Assembly: GCA_034509735.1 (NCBI GenBank)
Contig: JACGWO010000006.1
Span: forward strand, 7,641,001-7,705,000
DNA from: Sesamum alatum
Taxonomy: Eukaryota > Streptophyta > Magnoliopsida > Lamiales > Pedaliaceae
Length of the DNA stretch: 64,000 bases
Reading direction: 5' to 3'
Shown here: positions 1 to 11,058 of the stretch, in pieces
Position numbering within the stretch: the first letter of the stretch is position 1
Layout: the number at the start of each line of letters is the position of its first letter
Translations under genes and position numbers: made by a program
The notes under the pieces: model-generated
What the model was told of the DNA's origin: nothing
What the model saw: the letters and a program-made list of their open reading frames with translations, nothing else
The model's database searches: none

Positions 1-584
1 TGATCACCTCTCGCCAGATCCAAGATACAACCGTCATGTGCACGCGACTGCCATGATCCCTCAAGTCTGAGGATTACTCCCGTACTATCGGAACCGGGGA
101 AATCAATCATACTGACCAAGCCTCCAAGGCTTCCATATGATGATCCCCGCGAGTCAGTCCAGTTGGCTCGACCCCAGTCGACCAACCCATCAAGATCGTG
201 TAGGCGTCCCACGCCTTTTGCCGATGAAACACGACACTCATCCAATAAACATGACTCTTGACGCAAGTCTCAATAGGACTCTCGATGCCCTGTTTCGAGG
301 TCCTCGACTTGGAACGTTTCAGACCCAACTCTTAATCAGTTGGTTTTATGACAACCATCCAATGCGTGGGCCAACTGCACGAGTTGTTAACCATGGTCTG
401 TGGGCTTTGTTGCGATATAAGTAAAACACCGTTTTAACAAATGTGAAATGAGTGCAACAAAGTAAGCACCAGAAGTGACGTATACTCATTTTATTAATCA
501 CATAATAATATTACATTTTCATCGAGTTGTATAATAGGTTACAAATCGCCAAACCTATTGTCTTTCTGGTCACCTATTCTAACA
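1..584 (-). repeat. copia-1 3' LTR, truncated by window edge
   Basis: This stretch matches 8037-8620 almost base for base. On the minus strand it begins TGTTAGAATAGGTGACC, the same start as both other LTRs of this family (8620 reading left, 50609 reading right). Only the first 584 bases of an LTR of about 2.2 kb are inside the window. Confidence 0.92.
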
Positions 585-600
585 ATATCCCACTTGACCT
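585..600 (-). other. polypurine tract of copia-1
   Basis: Immediately upstream of the 3' LTR on the minus strand is AGGTCAAGTGGGATAT, a purine-rich run. It is in the position where plus-strand DNA priming starts in LTR retroelements. The plus-strand copy of the family has AGGTCAAGTGGGTGAT at the equivalent place (50593-50608). Confidence 0.7.
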
Positions 601-604
601 AAAG

Positions 605-2170
605 TCAATCACCCATTGATCTCAAACCCATCTTATCCAGATGCTGAGTATGGACAACTTGCGACATGGGCTTAGTAAGTGGATTTGCTATGTTTTCTGC
701 GGAGCTGACTCGGTCCATCCGAACGTCACCCCTGCTAATCATCACTCTGAGCAGATGGTAGCGTCTAAGAATATGATTAGATCGGTGATGACATCTCGGT
801 TCCTTTGCTTAGGCTATAGCCCTGTTGTTATCACAGAAGATAACCACTGGCTCAGCGATGCTAGGTACTACACCCAACTCTTGGATATAGCTCTTTATCC
901 AAACCGCCTCCTTAGCAGCTTCCGAAGCTGCTATGTATTCAGACTCTGTGGTGGAGTCCGCCGTGGTAGTCTGTTTGGAACTCTTCCAAGCAACCACGCC
1001 ACCATTAAGTCTGAACACATAACCAGACTGAGACTTGGCATCATCGTCATCCGACTGGAAGCTAGCGTCGCTATAGCCTTCCAGTATCAACTCTCCACCC
1101 CCGTAGATCAAGAACATGTCCTTAGTCCTTTCAGGTACTTCAGGATAGTCTTGACTGCACTCCAGTGCGCCTCTCCGGCACACGACTGATATCGACTTGT
1201 TACGCTCAAAGCGAAAGCCACATCAGGTCTAGTGCACTGAACAACATACTGTATGCTGCCTACGGCTGAAGCATAGGGGATGTCCAACATCCGTTTAAGC
1301 TCCTCATCAGTCTTAGAAGACTGCTTCTTGGATAACTTAATTCCATGCCTCATAGGAAGCAATCCTTGTTTTGAGTTCTCCATCTCGAATCTCTTCAAGA
1401 CTTTCTCAATATACGAGGACTAGGCCATTCTTAACATCCTTCTAGATCTATCCCTGTAGATCTTGATGCCAAGGATGTAGGATGCCTCGCCCATATCCTT
1501 CATGGAGAATTATGTTGACAACCAAGCTTTAATGGTACCCAATATCTTAGTATCATTCCCAATAAACAAGATGTCATTCACATAAAGCACCAGAAACGCA
1601 ACTGAGCTCCCACTGATCTTCTTGTATACACAAGGATCGGACTCATTCTTGATGAAATCATATCCCCGTATGACTTCATCAAAACGTATGTTCCAGCTTC
1701 GGGAAGCTTGTTTGAGGTCATAGATGGACCTTTGGAGACGAAAGACCTTCTGCTCTTCTCCAACAATTGTGAAACCTTCCGGCTGATCCATATAGATCTC
1801 TTCCTCTACAAAACCGTTGAGGAAGGCCGTTTTCACGTCCATCTGCCATATTTCATAGTCATACCATGCTGCTATGGCAAGCAGTATCCGAATGGACTTG
1901 GTCATTGCTACAGACGAGTAGGGTTCCTCAAAATCGACCCCGAGTCGCTGAGTGTAACCCTTCGCCACAAGCCTGGCTTTGAAGGTTGTAACCTCCCCGT
2001 CAGCTCCAAGCTTACGTTTGTAGACCCATTACACCCTACCGGTTTTACCCCTTTGGGTGGGTCTACTAGGGTCCAAACCTGGTTTGTACCCATTGAGTCC
2101 ATCTCGGATTTCATGGCCTCAAGCCACTTATCTGAATCGATGTCCGACATCGTTTCTCCGTACGTCTTTG
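605..2170 (-). pseudogene. copia-1 reverse transcriptase and RNase H, degenerate
   Basis: The minus strand encodes the copia RT (RVT_2 family) followed by RNase H, broken into several frames (open pieces 1908-2810 in part, 1510-1968, 1108-1398, 809-1183). RT landmarks include WQMDVKTAFLNGF and the active-site box. That box reads YVND instead of YVDD (codon AAT at 1576-1578), which removes a metal-binding aspartate. RNase H landmarks are SDASFQSDDDDAKSQSGY and ADSTTESEYIAASEA. The reading frame originally ended near 605, where a TGA replaces the Trp codon before the terminal Leu-stop seen in the sister copy. With an altered catalytic residue and frameshifts the enzyme cannot be active. Confidence 0.92.
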
Positions 2171-3640
2171 GATCATTATCCAACTGACCGGTCAGACCCA
2201 GAAATCCATACCTATCAGGTGCATGGGATACTGTGGCCGACCTATGGAGGACTGGAACATTATCAGTGGGAACTACTGGCTCAGATGTCACTGCTGCCTC
2301 ATGGGGTACCTCACTTGATTCCTCAAGGAGTACCTCCCTGCATCGATTATCCGACGGAAAACCATTTTTCAAGAACACTGTGTTTTGCGAGACAAAAACC
2401 TTTTGCTCGGAGGGATCATAGAAATAATACCCCGCAGTTTCTTTCGGATAGCCAATGAACTTGCATAAACTAGACCTTGAGTCCAGTTTGTCTCCCACTA
2501 ATCTCTTGACATATGCGGGACAACCCCACACTTTCAAGTATTTGTGGCAGACAGGCTTGCCATGCCATATCTCATATGGCGTCTGGGATACCTTCTTAGA
2601 TGGCGCCAAGTTCAAAACTTTGGCCGCCGTCTCAAGAGCATATCCCCAGAAGGAAAGCGGGAGTTCGGTAAAACTTATCATGGATCGGACCATGTCCAAC
2701 AAGGTCCGATTCCTCCTTTCAGACACACCATTAAGCTGTGGTGTTCCAGGAGGGGTCCACTGTGAGAGAATCCCATTCTCTTTTAGATAATCAGTAAACT
2801 CACCACTCAAATACTCTCCCCTCGGTCCGACCGAAGGGCTTTGATCTTTCGACCGGTTTGGTTCTCTACTTCAAGTCTGTATTCCTTAAACCTTCCAAAG
2901 GCTTCAGACTTGTATCTCATCAGGTAAACATAATCATACCGTGAGTGATCATCGGTAAAGGTTATGAAGTACGAGTACCCACCTCTAGCCTGAGTATTTA
3001 GTGGGCCACAGACATCCATATGGATCAAATCCAACAGACCACTGGTTAGCGTGCTTTGTCCAACAAAGGGTTTCTTGGTCATTTTTCCCTTCAAACAGGA
3101 TTCACAGGTCGGTAGGTTGTCCAAATCGTCTATTTCTAGACTCTTTGAGTCCACCAACCTTCTTATCCTATCTTTAGAGATATGACCTAACCTCGCATGC
3201 TATATCTGTGCGTTATTATGATCATCATGTTTTCATTTGTGTTCTGCAGTCATAATCCAATTAGACTGTTGAAGTATGTACAGACCGTTGACTAATGTAC
3301 CAAGCAGATGAGAAATACCATCTTTAATAATGAAAAAGTCGTTTTTATTGATGGTAAATTCATATCCCTCCTTATCAAGGGCCGGGATGGAAACAATGTT
3401 TTTAATCATGCTAGGTACATAGAAACAGTCGTTCAGTACAATCCTAACATGACTACTAATGGCTAACTCTAGTGATCCTATGGCCTTCGCAGCAATGGCC
3501 TTGCCATCGCCTAGCCTCAGGATCATCTCATTCTTGGTTAGCCTTCTGCTTCTTTGCAGTGCCTGCAAATCATTGCAGATGTGAGCACCACACCCGGTAT
3601 CCAATACCCATGAAGCAGAATTAGTAATCATATTTACTTC
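2170..3640 (-). pseudogene. copia-1 protease and integrase, degenerate
   Basis: The aspartic protease box VLDTGCGAHICNDL is at about 3565-3620, fused in frame with gag, as is usual for copia. The GAG-pre-integrase HARLGHIS-type region near 3180 is broken by a stop. The zinc-binding part follows (CESCLKGKMTKKPFVGQS). The integrase core acidic residues are in HMDVCGPLNTQ, TFTDDHSRYDY and the GVSERRNRTLLDMV region. Frames change near 3157-3233 and 2807-2810, splitting the gene into three open pieces. In life the protease matures the polyprotein and the integrase inserts the cDNA; neither can be made intact from this copy. Confidence 0.9.
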
Positions 3641-4515
3641 AACCACAAACATACCTGGGTTGGAGAGGAGTTGTGGGTACTCCCTCTTCCAATGCTCCTT
3701 CCCTTGGCAATGCATGCAGACATCATTTGCCTTGGACCGCTGAGAACCACGGGCCTTCCCTTTCCCTTTGCTCAGTCCCACCGGAGCAACAGGGACGCCC
3801 GGAGCGCGAGCAGGGGCCGCAACCGTCTTCCCTTTGCCCTTCTTCCTCTTCCAGCGTCCGGCCTTCTTACCATTCGCCTTGGAGGTCGAAGCCTCTCCTA
3901 TCAATACCGCCGGCGTCGACTTGTGGGTCGTTGCCTCGAATTGGACCAGCATGTTGATCAACTCATGAATAGACTTCTCAAGTCCGTTCATGTTGTAGTT
4001 TACAACAAACGGGTCATAGGATGGAGGAAGTGACTGGAGGATCACGTCAATGTACGTGTCATTGTTAAGCCAACTTTAAGGTCCTCGAGTTTCTCCACTA
4101 GGGAGAGCATCTTGACCCCATGACTTTGTACAGACGCTCCTTCAGCAAGCTTGGTGCCAAAGAATGCTTTTGTGGCGGCATATCTAATATGCCTATCCAG
4201 AACCGCATAAACCTCGTTCATGCGGAGCATTATGGCGGAGACGTTGTCCAGCCTCTCATACTGCTTCTGGATGTTGTTAGACATTGAAGGCAGTATGATA
4301 CTGCGTACTTTCCGCCTGTTCTCATGCCATTTCTCGAACGTCAAACGTTCTTCAAGCGTGGACCCCTTTGGTAAGTCGCTCGATGGCGGCTCGTCCAAGA
4401 CGTAGCCTTGGTTCTCGAAACCGAGGACGATCCTCAGGTTTCTCAACCAGTCCGAGTAGTTCGTTCCGTTGAATTTGTTAGTCTCGAGTATCATGGTTAA
4501 TGGGTTCTTAGACAT
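3640..4515 (-). pseudogene. copia-1 Gag, frameshifted
   Basis: The start at 4515 gives MSKNPLTMILETNKFNGTN, the usual N-terminus of a plant copia Gag (UBN2-type capsid). A frameshift near 4042-4045 splits capsid from the later part, which carries a basic Lys/Arg/Gly-rich stretch and a zinc knuckle at about 3674-3720. The knuckle reads CMHCQGKEHWKREY: the fourth zinc ligand, normally Cys, is Tyr. The sister copy at 47.3 kb keeps CCHC. Gag would package the element RNA in virus-like particles; this copy would be defective in RNA binding as well as frameshifted. Confidence 0.9.
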
Positions 4516-6397
4516 ATCTACATTAATGAAAATTTAAAGCAGAAATTAGCAGATGATGGTAATATTATTGTTCAAGTTGAAGACTTGGTCTTTTAGTCTT
4601 TAACCCTCCCACTATTTATACGAAAGTTCGCCATTCTCAAGCGGAGTTTTGGGAAACCATTTCATAGTGGGCTCGGGATCCACAAGCGTAATCTCCATGC
4701 CCCGCTTTTACGATTCACATGAAGAAGACCTTGTGGGAGATATCCGAAATCATTCTCATCCAATGAGATTCCCAAGATATTTTGCCTCACTTATTCGCAT
4801 GGTTCCGAGGACTCCAAGAGAACCATGTTACTCAGTGTTGGGCCCGACCCATCAACCAAAACATGCCTCAAACTGTCGCCCCCCACGACTCGTGAGACAG
4901 GGAAACAGCGAGCGCAGTCTTTTTGTTCACAACAATGTTGCAACTTTCCTCTAGTCCAAGTGTGCCATGACTCGTGAGACCACACTTGGGTAGTGGTAGC
5001 TCCCTCACCACATTGCTGTGGATGGAAGGGTCAGACAGATCAAAATACCATTTTGATCCTAGTCCGTTCTGGGCCTAATATTTAATTTGGTCCAACCAAA
5101 TGAGAGTTTGTGTATGACCGATAGCTCATCACATTATGGTGTTTTAGCATGCATAAATATCTAATATTTAAAGCGATAAATAAATACGCCGCATGTCGTA
5201 AATATAACATACCCCTGTTAGGATGATCACAAGCCCAACCTATGCGACCCACTGAGCCCGCAGTGAGTCTATGGTCTGTATAGAGTGGTCCTAAATTATT
5301 TCAATAATAATATACCCATTGTCATTCCAATGGGCCTTGTAATGCTTCTTGTTTCACGCCTTGATGTTTCCCTTTGAGGTCTCCGACTCCAAATGCTTGT
5401 TAAAATTAAAACCTCACAAATCCTATCTAGTCTCATTACAACTGAAAGTAATACATTGGAAATAATAAAAACAAGCCTTAACATCATGAGGCTGAAAATA
5501 CGGGAGATGATAGTCCCAAAACAAGAGGCACGTAGGCCCCACCCAACAGAAAATAAATGATCATACATTCATCCATACATAAGGTCTAGGGCTCTTGTGA
5601 TCATCCCATGTTGATTCCATCAACTCACATAACACAATTATTCCAAATAATCATGCATTAAACCAATGGATATTCCAAATACCCAAGTGATGTCAAACAT
5701 CACAAAAGCATAAACATACAAATAATATGCAAAATTCAAATTTCAAATTTAATGGACATTTTAAACAATGCATCCAATGCATGTATTAATCCCAAATTAA
5801 TTAAGCAAATTTAATCTAAGGAATAACCCAAATATTCCAAAATCAAATATGCAAAATTAACATATTTTCAAAATATTGTGCAGAAAATACAGAAAATTAA
5901 AATTTCTAGAAAACGTCAAAAAACGGCACAAAACGACCCAGTCGTAGTGCCTGCCGGCCAACTGCGCGCAAAGGGCAGCGCGCGTGCGCGCTCTATGCCG
6001 CGCTGGCCTCGGCCGGCAACGGCTTCCTGCGCGCGCGCGCCTGCGTGCGGCCGCCCCTGCCAGCACGCACGCTGGCAGGCATGCCGATCACGCCTGCCAG
6101 CCAGTGACCGGCCGGTAGGGACCGGCAGCCAACCGCTGCCGCTGCTGTCCGATTCCCTTTTTTTTTTCATGATTTTCAACATCATTTCAGCACAAAAACA
6201 GTGATAATAATTCTGAAAATAGGCATGCATTTTTAGATCTAATATAATAAAAAATAAGCATGCTAAAAGTCTATCAAATTCAAACAATTGAATCATAATA
6301 TTATTCATACATTTATGTAATCTAACATGCCAATAAAATCATAAAAGCAAGTAGATCATGCCAAGCACATAGATCTATGCCCCTTACATCGAATCGG
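4516..6397 (-). other. copia-1 untranslated leader (PBS to gag)
   Basis: About 1.9 kb of non-coding DNA separates the PBS from the gag start. Several blocks are shared with the leader of the plus-strand copia copy at 45.2-46.57 kb, for example the GTGGATCC/GGCTCAGTGGGTCGCATAGG type segment around 5240-5290 versus about 45775-45810, and the segment just before gag. Shared but non-coding sequence suggests packaging or regulatory roles. No convincing open reading frame is present; short open frames here are GC or AT chance frames. Confidence 0.8.
5935..6130. other. GC-rich, hairpin-prone block in copia-1 leader
   Basis: About 195 bases rich in GCGC, GCCGGC and CTGCCAGC words stand out sharply from AT-rich flanks. 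Complementary words (GCCGGCC/GGCCGGC, GCCTGCCAGC/GCTGGCAGGC, GCGCGC runs) would fold into stable stems. It is not a convincing coding region: open frames on both strands are long only because GC-rich DNA has few stops. Confidence 0.7.
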
Positions 6398-6409
6398 GCT
6401 CTGATATCA
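6398..6409 (-). other. primer binding site of copia-1
   Basis: On the minus strand, two bases after the LTR end, lies TGATATCAGAGC. It differs by one base from TGGTATCAGAGC, the usual plant copia PBS complementary to initiator methionine tRNA. This fixes the right end of the internal region and the direction of the element. Confidence 0.85.
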
Positions 6410-6411
6410 CT

Positions 6412-8620
6412 TGAAGGACAAGCGGATCCGCCCGGGAGCGCGAGCGGAAGCGAGAAAAGGGCGTAAATTTAAATCTAATTTAAAATAAACGAATCCCAAG
6501 GGGTGTACCCTTGGGTGCTCAACCGGGCGTTTGATGTAGGATGTGTAAATATTAAAACGTATATAAAACACATAGGGTATAGATGGATAATAAATCAACC
6601 AAGGCGTAGTAATTGTTACCTTGTAGATTTAACGTGTGCTCGGGTACTAGCATTTTCCCTTGTTTCGGAATGCTCACAAATCCAAACGGATGGATTCTCC
6701 AAAGGTGATCCACATCAGACCGGAAGAAACACACGTTCTTCTTGCTAGAAAAGAATGGGTTTAAGAAGGAATCGGTTTAAGAGAATAATACTATGAATTA
6801 GTGCTCTCTTAAACTTACTTTGTTCTTCTTCTTGATTCAAAACCAAGTGAAGAACACAAGTAGAGAAAGAGGGAGATGGCCGAGAGTTGGGAGAGAGGAG
6901 AGGGCCGATTTTTGGCTTCTTCTTTTTCCTAGAAAAAGATGAATTATGATTCACTTTTGCTTGGTGTTGTATATTCTCATATATATACATAATTAATGTG
7001 ATTATTGGAATGTGTCTACGTTCATCCAAGGATGTCTAGATTCATTTCAATCAATCACCATCAATTATTCAATCAAGCCTACCAAAGTTTATGGTATGAT
7101 CAAATCATACCAAAAAGGAAGGGCTTGATTGGAGTTGATTTGTCTCTTTCCAAAAGAGACATGTCAACATACCACCTTGCATGAAACATGACTGATTTTG
7201 CTTCCTCCAAGGGGGCATTTCGGCCATGTCTAGTTATGGGAAGAAGTCCAACTTCTTCCTATTCCAAAATAAGAATTATTTCTCCTCTCGGGTCAAATTT
7301 AACGGACCGGGTTTTATCGTAATCCAATCACGACGAACCCAACATTAAATCCAATTTAATGTCCATTTAAATTATTTTCGTTGATTTTTTAATCCAATTA
7401 AATGATCCAACGTCTCAACTTTTCATATTTAATCGAAAATCCAATTTACCGATTAAATGAAGGCCCGATACAATATCGGCCCGTCCATCCAATGGATTTT
7501 CCCTTAAGTAATCCAATTACTTATTTATTCTTCGATATTAACTCCAAGTCAATCTCTTAACCTCCTCGGTGATTTGTGTGTGACCCTTTAGGTTCATCCT
7601 CATCTAGACTTGGGACCGTGTCCCACAAGGGCCTATTACCATGGGTGGCCGTCTAGCAACGGTCCATGGCACTAGAGACTAGGTGAATTGGCGTGAACAT
7701 TTATGCGCCGATTCCGTACGGGTACGATCCTTCCGTCTACTGTCTCCCGACCTTAGTCTAGGGTACGGAATTGGGCGTCGGTTCCCATCCTTGACTAGGC
7801 ATCTATGCTTAATAATCGAGACCACGTATGCTTCATTGCGTCGACACAGGGAAACCATTCCCTGTTCGACCAACCACTGTGGCCACATGTTTAAACAGCA
7901 TGAACGTGTCTCCGAGTGCATAGGAGATACCTCTGTCACATACTGACAGGGGATGGATTCTCTTCTTGGAATCCACCGTCCTCGCTACACATTCCGACTG
8001 CACTGGACAAGGCTTATGACAATTATCTTACAGAATGGTCACCTCTCGCCAGATCCAAGATACAACGGTCATGTGCACGCGACTGCCATGATCCCTCAAG
8101 TCTGAGGATTACTCTCGTACTATCGGAATCGGGGAAAACCAATCATACCGACCAAGCCTCCAAGGCTTCCATATGACGATCCCCGCGAGTCAGTCCAGTC
8201 GGCTCAACCCCAGTCGACCAACCCATCAAGATCATGTAGGCGTCCCACGCTTGTTGCCGATGAAACACGACACTCATCCAATGAACACGACTCTTGACGC
8301 AAGTCTCAATAGGTCTCTCGATGCCCTGTCTCGAGGTCCTCGACTTGGAACGTTTCAGACCCAACTCTTAATCAATTGGTTTTATGACCACCATCCAATG
8401 CGTGGCCCAACTGCACTAGTTGTTAACCATGGTCTGTGGGCTTTGTTGCGATATAAGTAAAACACCGTTTTAACAAATGTGAAATGAGCGCAACAAAGTA
8501 AGCACCAGAAGTGACGAATACTCATTTTATTCATCACATAATAATATTACATTTACATCGAGTTGTATAATAGGTTACAAATCGCCAAACCTATTGGCTT
8601 TCTGGTCACCTATTCTAACA
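6412..8620 (-). repeat. copia-1 5' LTR, complete (2209 bp)
   Basis: On the minus strand it starts TGTTAGAATAGG at 8620 and ends TTCA at 6412, next to the PBS, so it has TG...CA ends. The right 584 bases match 1-584. A TATA-rich run at about 6970-6990 (minus strand) could be the LTR promoter. The terminal part, with the words ACACCCCTTG and CGCTTCCGC, matches the end of the LTR at 50609-52603. Confidence 0.92.
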
Positions 8621-8905
8621 AAGAAAGCCGAACTATTGGCCTTCTTGTATGTTTTGGATCTAGCTTATGAACATGATATTCTGGATCTAATAATCGAGAT
8701 TGACTCCATTTTCTAGCTTCTTTGCTTTGGCAGATTTCAGGAAGCTCCCCACAAAACCTTGGCTAATCTTCTTCAGGATTGTCGGATGAACTTGACTAAA
8801 TTCAAGCATATGAAGCTCGAAGTTTGCTATAGGGAAGGTAACCAAACGGCGGACCTTGTGGCTCAAACAACATCATCTCAATCTATGCATGAAGTATTTG
8901 CATAA
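8621..8905 (+). pseudogene. RNase H-like (RVT_3) fragment
   Basis: One frame from 8621 to the TAA at 8903-8905 reads KKAELLAFLYVLDLA, LIIEIDS, then one internal TAG, then LLQDCRMNLTKFKHMKLEV and YREGNQTADLVAQ. This is the layout of the plant RNase H-like domain (RVT_3) found in LINE-type retroelements and their relics. The copia-1 5' LTR abuts its first codons, so the element probably inserted into this older relic. It is truncated at the left and contains a stop. Confidence 0.65.
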
Positions 8906-8975
8906 TGTCTGCCCTTGGAAGATACTGTAAGTAGTGATATTAGTAGCTCATACTCCAGACTTGTTACTTTTGCAT

Positions 8976-9167
8976 TTATATGTGTTTCCGTTGGTTTAGA
9001 AAATAGTTAGCCATGTCGTCTGCCACTTGGTTGTCTTCTCTAACGATGTTTCTCCACTGGATGTTGATGTTCTGTGTGCAATTTTGATTCTTGCTGAGAG
9101 ATGCTGAAACGATCAATGTCCCTTTCTTGATTACAATAGGGGCATTCAGCTCAATCCTAACATGCAA
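8976..9167 (-). pseudogene. RNase H-like fragment, opposite strand
   Basis: The minus strand reads SASLSKNQNCTQNINIQW followed by RNIVREDNQVADDMAN, the C-terminal signature of RVT_3 RNase H domains (Arg-Glu-x-Asn-x-Val-Ala-Asp). It is about 60 residues long. It lies back to back with the plus-strand relic at 8621-8905, so two relics face different ways. No intact partner domains are seen. Confidence 0.5.
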
Positions 9168-9209
9168 GTTCTAATGTACTTGGGCTCCGTTTGCGTTGTC
9201 TGATGTGAT

Positions 9210-9400
9210 AAATGAGTGATAGGATAAATTTGAGGTTAAATGTGGGAGGAAAAAGAGATAACTGCAATATTAGTCTCAAATTATATAGTCTTTTATAAGC
9301 TTTTTCCCATACTTTTGAAGATAATTAATTTTAGTCCCATATTTTTATATTTTTGTGCGAAATTAGTCTTTAATTTAAAAATATGATGAAAATGCCACGT
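9210..9400. repeat. AT-rich interspersed repeat, also near 21.3 kb
   Basis: The run containing GCAATATTAGTCTCAAATTA and TTTTAGTCCCATA resembles 21330-21460, which has GCAATATTACTTCC and TTTTAGTTCCATAC in the same order. It looks like an old non-coding element related to the 'fraction of stretches written TTAGTCC' MITE families in this window. Ends are not resolved. Confidence 0.45.
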
Positions 9401-9435
9401 GCTTAGCACTTGGCATCGGGGTGATCGGTTAAAAT

Positions 9436-9572
9436 TCTCTCTCTAACTCTCTTTCTCTCTCCTTCTTTCTATGTAAAATCTCTCTCTAAAATCCCTTTCC
9501 CTCTCTTTCCCTCGAAAAACTCTCTCTCTCTCTCCCCCTAAATATTACTCTCTCTCTCTCTCTCTCTTGAAT
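9436..9572. repeat. CT-rich microsatellite
   Basis: The stretch is dominated by CTCTCT runs with a few interruptions (CTCTCTCTAACTCTC, then CTCTCTCTCTCC and a longer CT run near 9550). A CACGTG palindrome occurs just upstream near 9398. From 9575 to 9786 there is ordinary unique-looking DNA with no open frame that I recognise. Confidence 0.7.
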
Positions 9573-9786
9573 TTTCAAGGGTTCAAGTAACAAGGATTGC
9601 TAGAGAACCACGGGCGCGGTTGCTGCCAACACAGACAACGTTGATCACAGCTTTGAGTCCACAGAGAGACCTGTTATTCGTGGCCCTCTTGGGACATGGT
9701 TGAGCAACACCCCAGAGGCTGCCACGTGTCAAGCCATAACCAAAATCTACTCTCATCGAGTGTGCACGACTACTAATTATAATAAA

Positions 9787-10034
9787 CTAGTCGTTGTGGC
9801 ACGCCGTCCCCGCGTGCATATAAAATAATATTACGGTTTAAAATTATTGTAAATAAGAAAATATACATATTAATCAACACATTACATTTAAAAAAAAAAA
9901 GAAAGAAAGAAAGAAAGAAATGAAATGAAAACTAACCTAGGGGAATTATCGGTATAACCAAATAATTGGTGTTGCAGTGTAAGTAGCCGCCATTTATTAA
10001 TAAAAATAGGATTTGCTTTATATAATAGTATAGA
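9787..10034 (-). mobile_element. Small non-autonomous Helitron (248 bp)
   Basis: Read on the minus strand it begins TCTATACTATTATA after an A, and ends GACTAG before a T. A GC-rich hairpin, GCACGC...GCGTGC (about 9798-9816 on the plus strand), sits some ten bases inside the 3' end. A 5' TC, a 3' hairpin with a CTAG end and insertion between A and T without TSD are the Helitron hallmarks. It carries no gene. A GAAA microsatellite lies inside at about 9900-9920. Confidence 0.72.
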
Positions 10035-10192
10035 TAATCTTTTAGCGTGTATTGACATCTAAATTATTAATTTAGTAATTTAATTTAAAATTTTATTTAA
10101 TATAATTAATTTTATATTAAGTAAATTACGTATTATTGAATTCTATTTATTTTTGTAGTTCCTTTTAGTTAGAATAATTTATTTAAAATTTT

Positions 10193-10457
10193 GGGTACGT
10201 TACATTGACACTTCTTGAGGTTAGGCCAAAATACACAAACACTCCATTCTTTTTGTATAATTACAGCTACACCCCTTGATGAGGTTATAGTTGTAATTAC
10301 AACTGCACCCCCTATTCAAAAGTAAAATTTACACAAACACTCCCTGAAAAGCATTACACTAAAATCTTTCAGTGGGTATAGCTGTAATTTTACAAAAAAA
10401 AAAAAAAAGTATTTGCATATTTTAACCTAACATCAAGGGTATCAATGTAATTTACCC
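10193..10457. mobile_element. MITE with long imperfect terminal inverted repeats
   Basis: The left end GGGTACGTTACATTGACAC matches the reverse complement of the right end (GGGTAAATTACATTGATAC). The inverted repeats run on for about 30 bases to the shared GTTAGG word. The element is 265 bp, non-coding, and has an A15 tract near 10393. A clear TSD is not visible. Confidence 0.65.
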
Positions 10458-10623
10458 AAATTTGCACCTTCTAAATTTCATATACTTATCGCATGCGACT
10501 AATTGCACTTACAAGGGCCTTCTCGTCGACTTTGCCTTCCCCGATCCCTTTTTGGAGCAAAGTTTGATGGCCATGATTTCGTTGATTAGTGATTAATGAT
10601 TCATTGGAATGTAATATAATATA

Positions 10624-11049
10624 GAGTAAATTACAGTTATCTTTCCTGAAATTTGGCATAATTATATATATCCCTCGTTGTTTGAGAAATTACAAATATT
10701 CCTCTGAGGTTTGTAACCGTCTAATAAATAACTCATTTTCATCCATTTTTATAGGTGAAACTGACCAAAATACCCTTATGCACTGAATTATTTTTTATTT
10801 AATTCTTAAAAAAAAAATTGACTCCAATGCGCAAGGAGAGGTTTATTAAGTTTTTTACATAGAGGAGCAATAATGCAATTTGCCTCAACTGATTTTTCTA
10901 TAATTTTAATAAAAAATTTAAGGGCAAAATGGTCAATTTAGGCCTTTGGTTAAAAAATACAAACTTCAGGAGGTATTTTTAATTTCTCAAACACCGAATG
11001 AGTATTTATAATTATGTCAAACTTCAGAGGAGGTGGACGTAATTTACCC
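10624..11049. mobile_element. MITE family A, copy 1, with 9 bp TSD
   Basis: The left end is GAGTAAATTACAGTTATC and the right end is GGACGTAATTTACCC, imperfect inverted repeats of 40-50 bases. It is flanked by a perfect 9 bp TSD, TATAATATA (10615-10623 and 11050-11058), typical of Mutator-like insertion. It ends 268 bp before the NLR start codon. Further copies lie at 15142 and 17932. Confidence 0.8.
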
Positions 11050-11058
11050 TATAATATA

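Larger units (their letters stand above)
1..8620 (-). mobile_element. Ty1/copia LTR retrotransposon (copia-1), degenerate
   Basis: The element runs on the minus strand from a complete 5' LTR at the right to a 3' LTR cut by the window start. Between the LTRs lie, in minus-strand order, a PBS, a leader of about 1.9 kb, gag, protease, integrase, reverse transcriptase and RNase H. Integrase before RT is the diagnostic copia order. Comparing 1-584 with 8037-8620 by eye shows about 25 differences, roughly 4 percent, many of them C/T or G/A transitions; this suggests an old, methylated insertion. The bases right after the 5' LTR (AAGAA, 8621-8625) should be one copy of the 5 bp TSD, but the partner lies outside the window. 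Frameshifts and a changed RT active site make it non-functional. It belongs to the same family as the copy at about 45.1-52.6 kb. Confidence 0.93.

Noticed and set aside
107..424. Open frames in the copia LTR (107-328 minus, 137-424 plus), repeated at 8143-8460
   Set aside because: They are conserved between the two positions only because both are copies of the same LTR; there is no coding signature.
641..1189. 182-codon plus-strand frame
   Set aside because: It is the antisense shadow of the copia RNase H coding sequence on the minus strand.
1708..2790. Plus-strand frames of 60-160 codons
   Set aside because: They lie opposite the copia integrase and RT and have no independent motifs.
5857..6308. 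Arg/Ala-rich frames of 69-130 codons on both strands
   Set aside because: Stop-free only because the block is GC-rich; low-complexity translation in a retrotransposon leader.
6398..6409. tRNA gene near TGATATCAGAGC
   Set aside because: Only the 12-base primer binding site is present; there is no tRNA cloverleaf around it.
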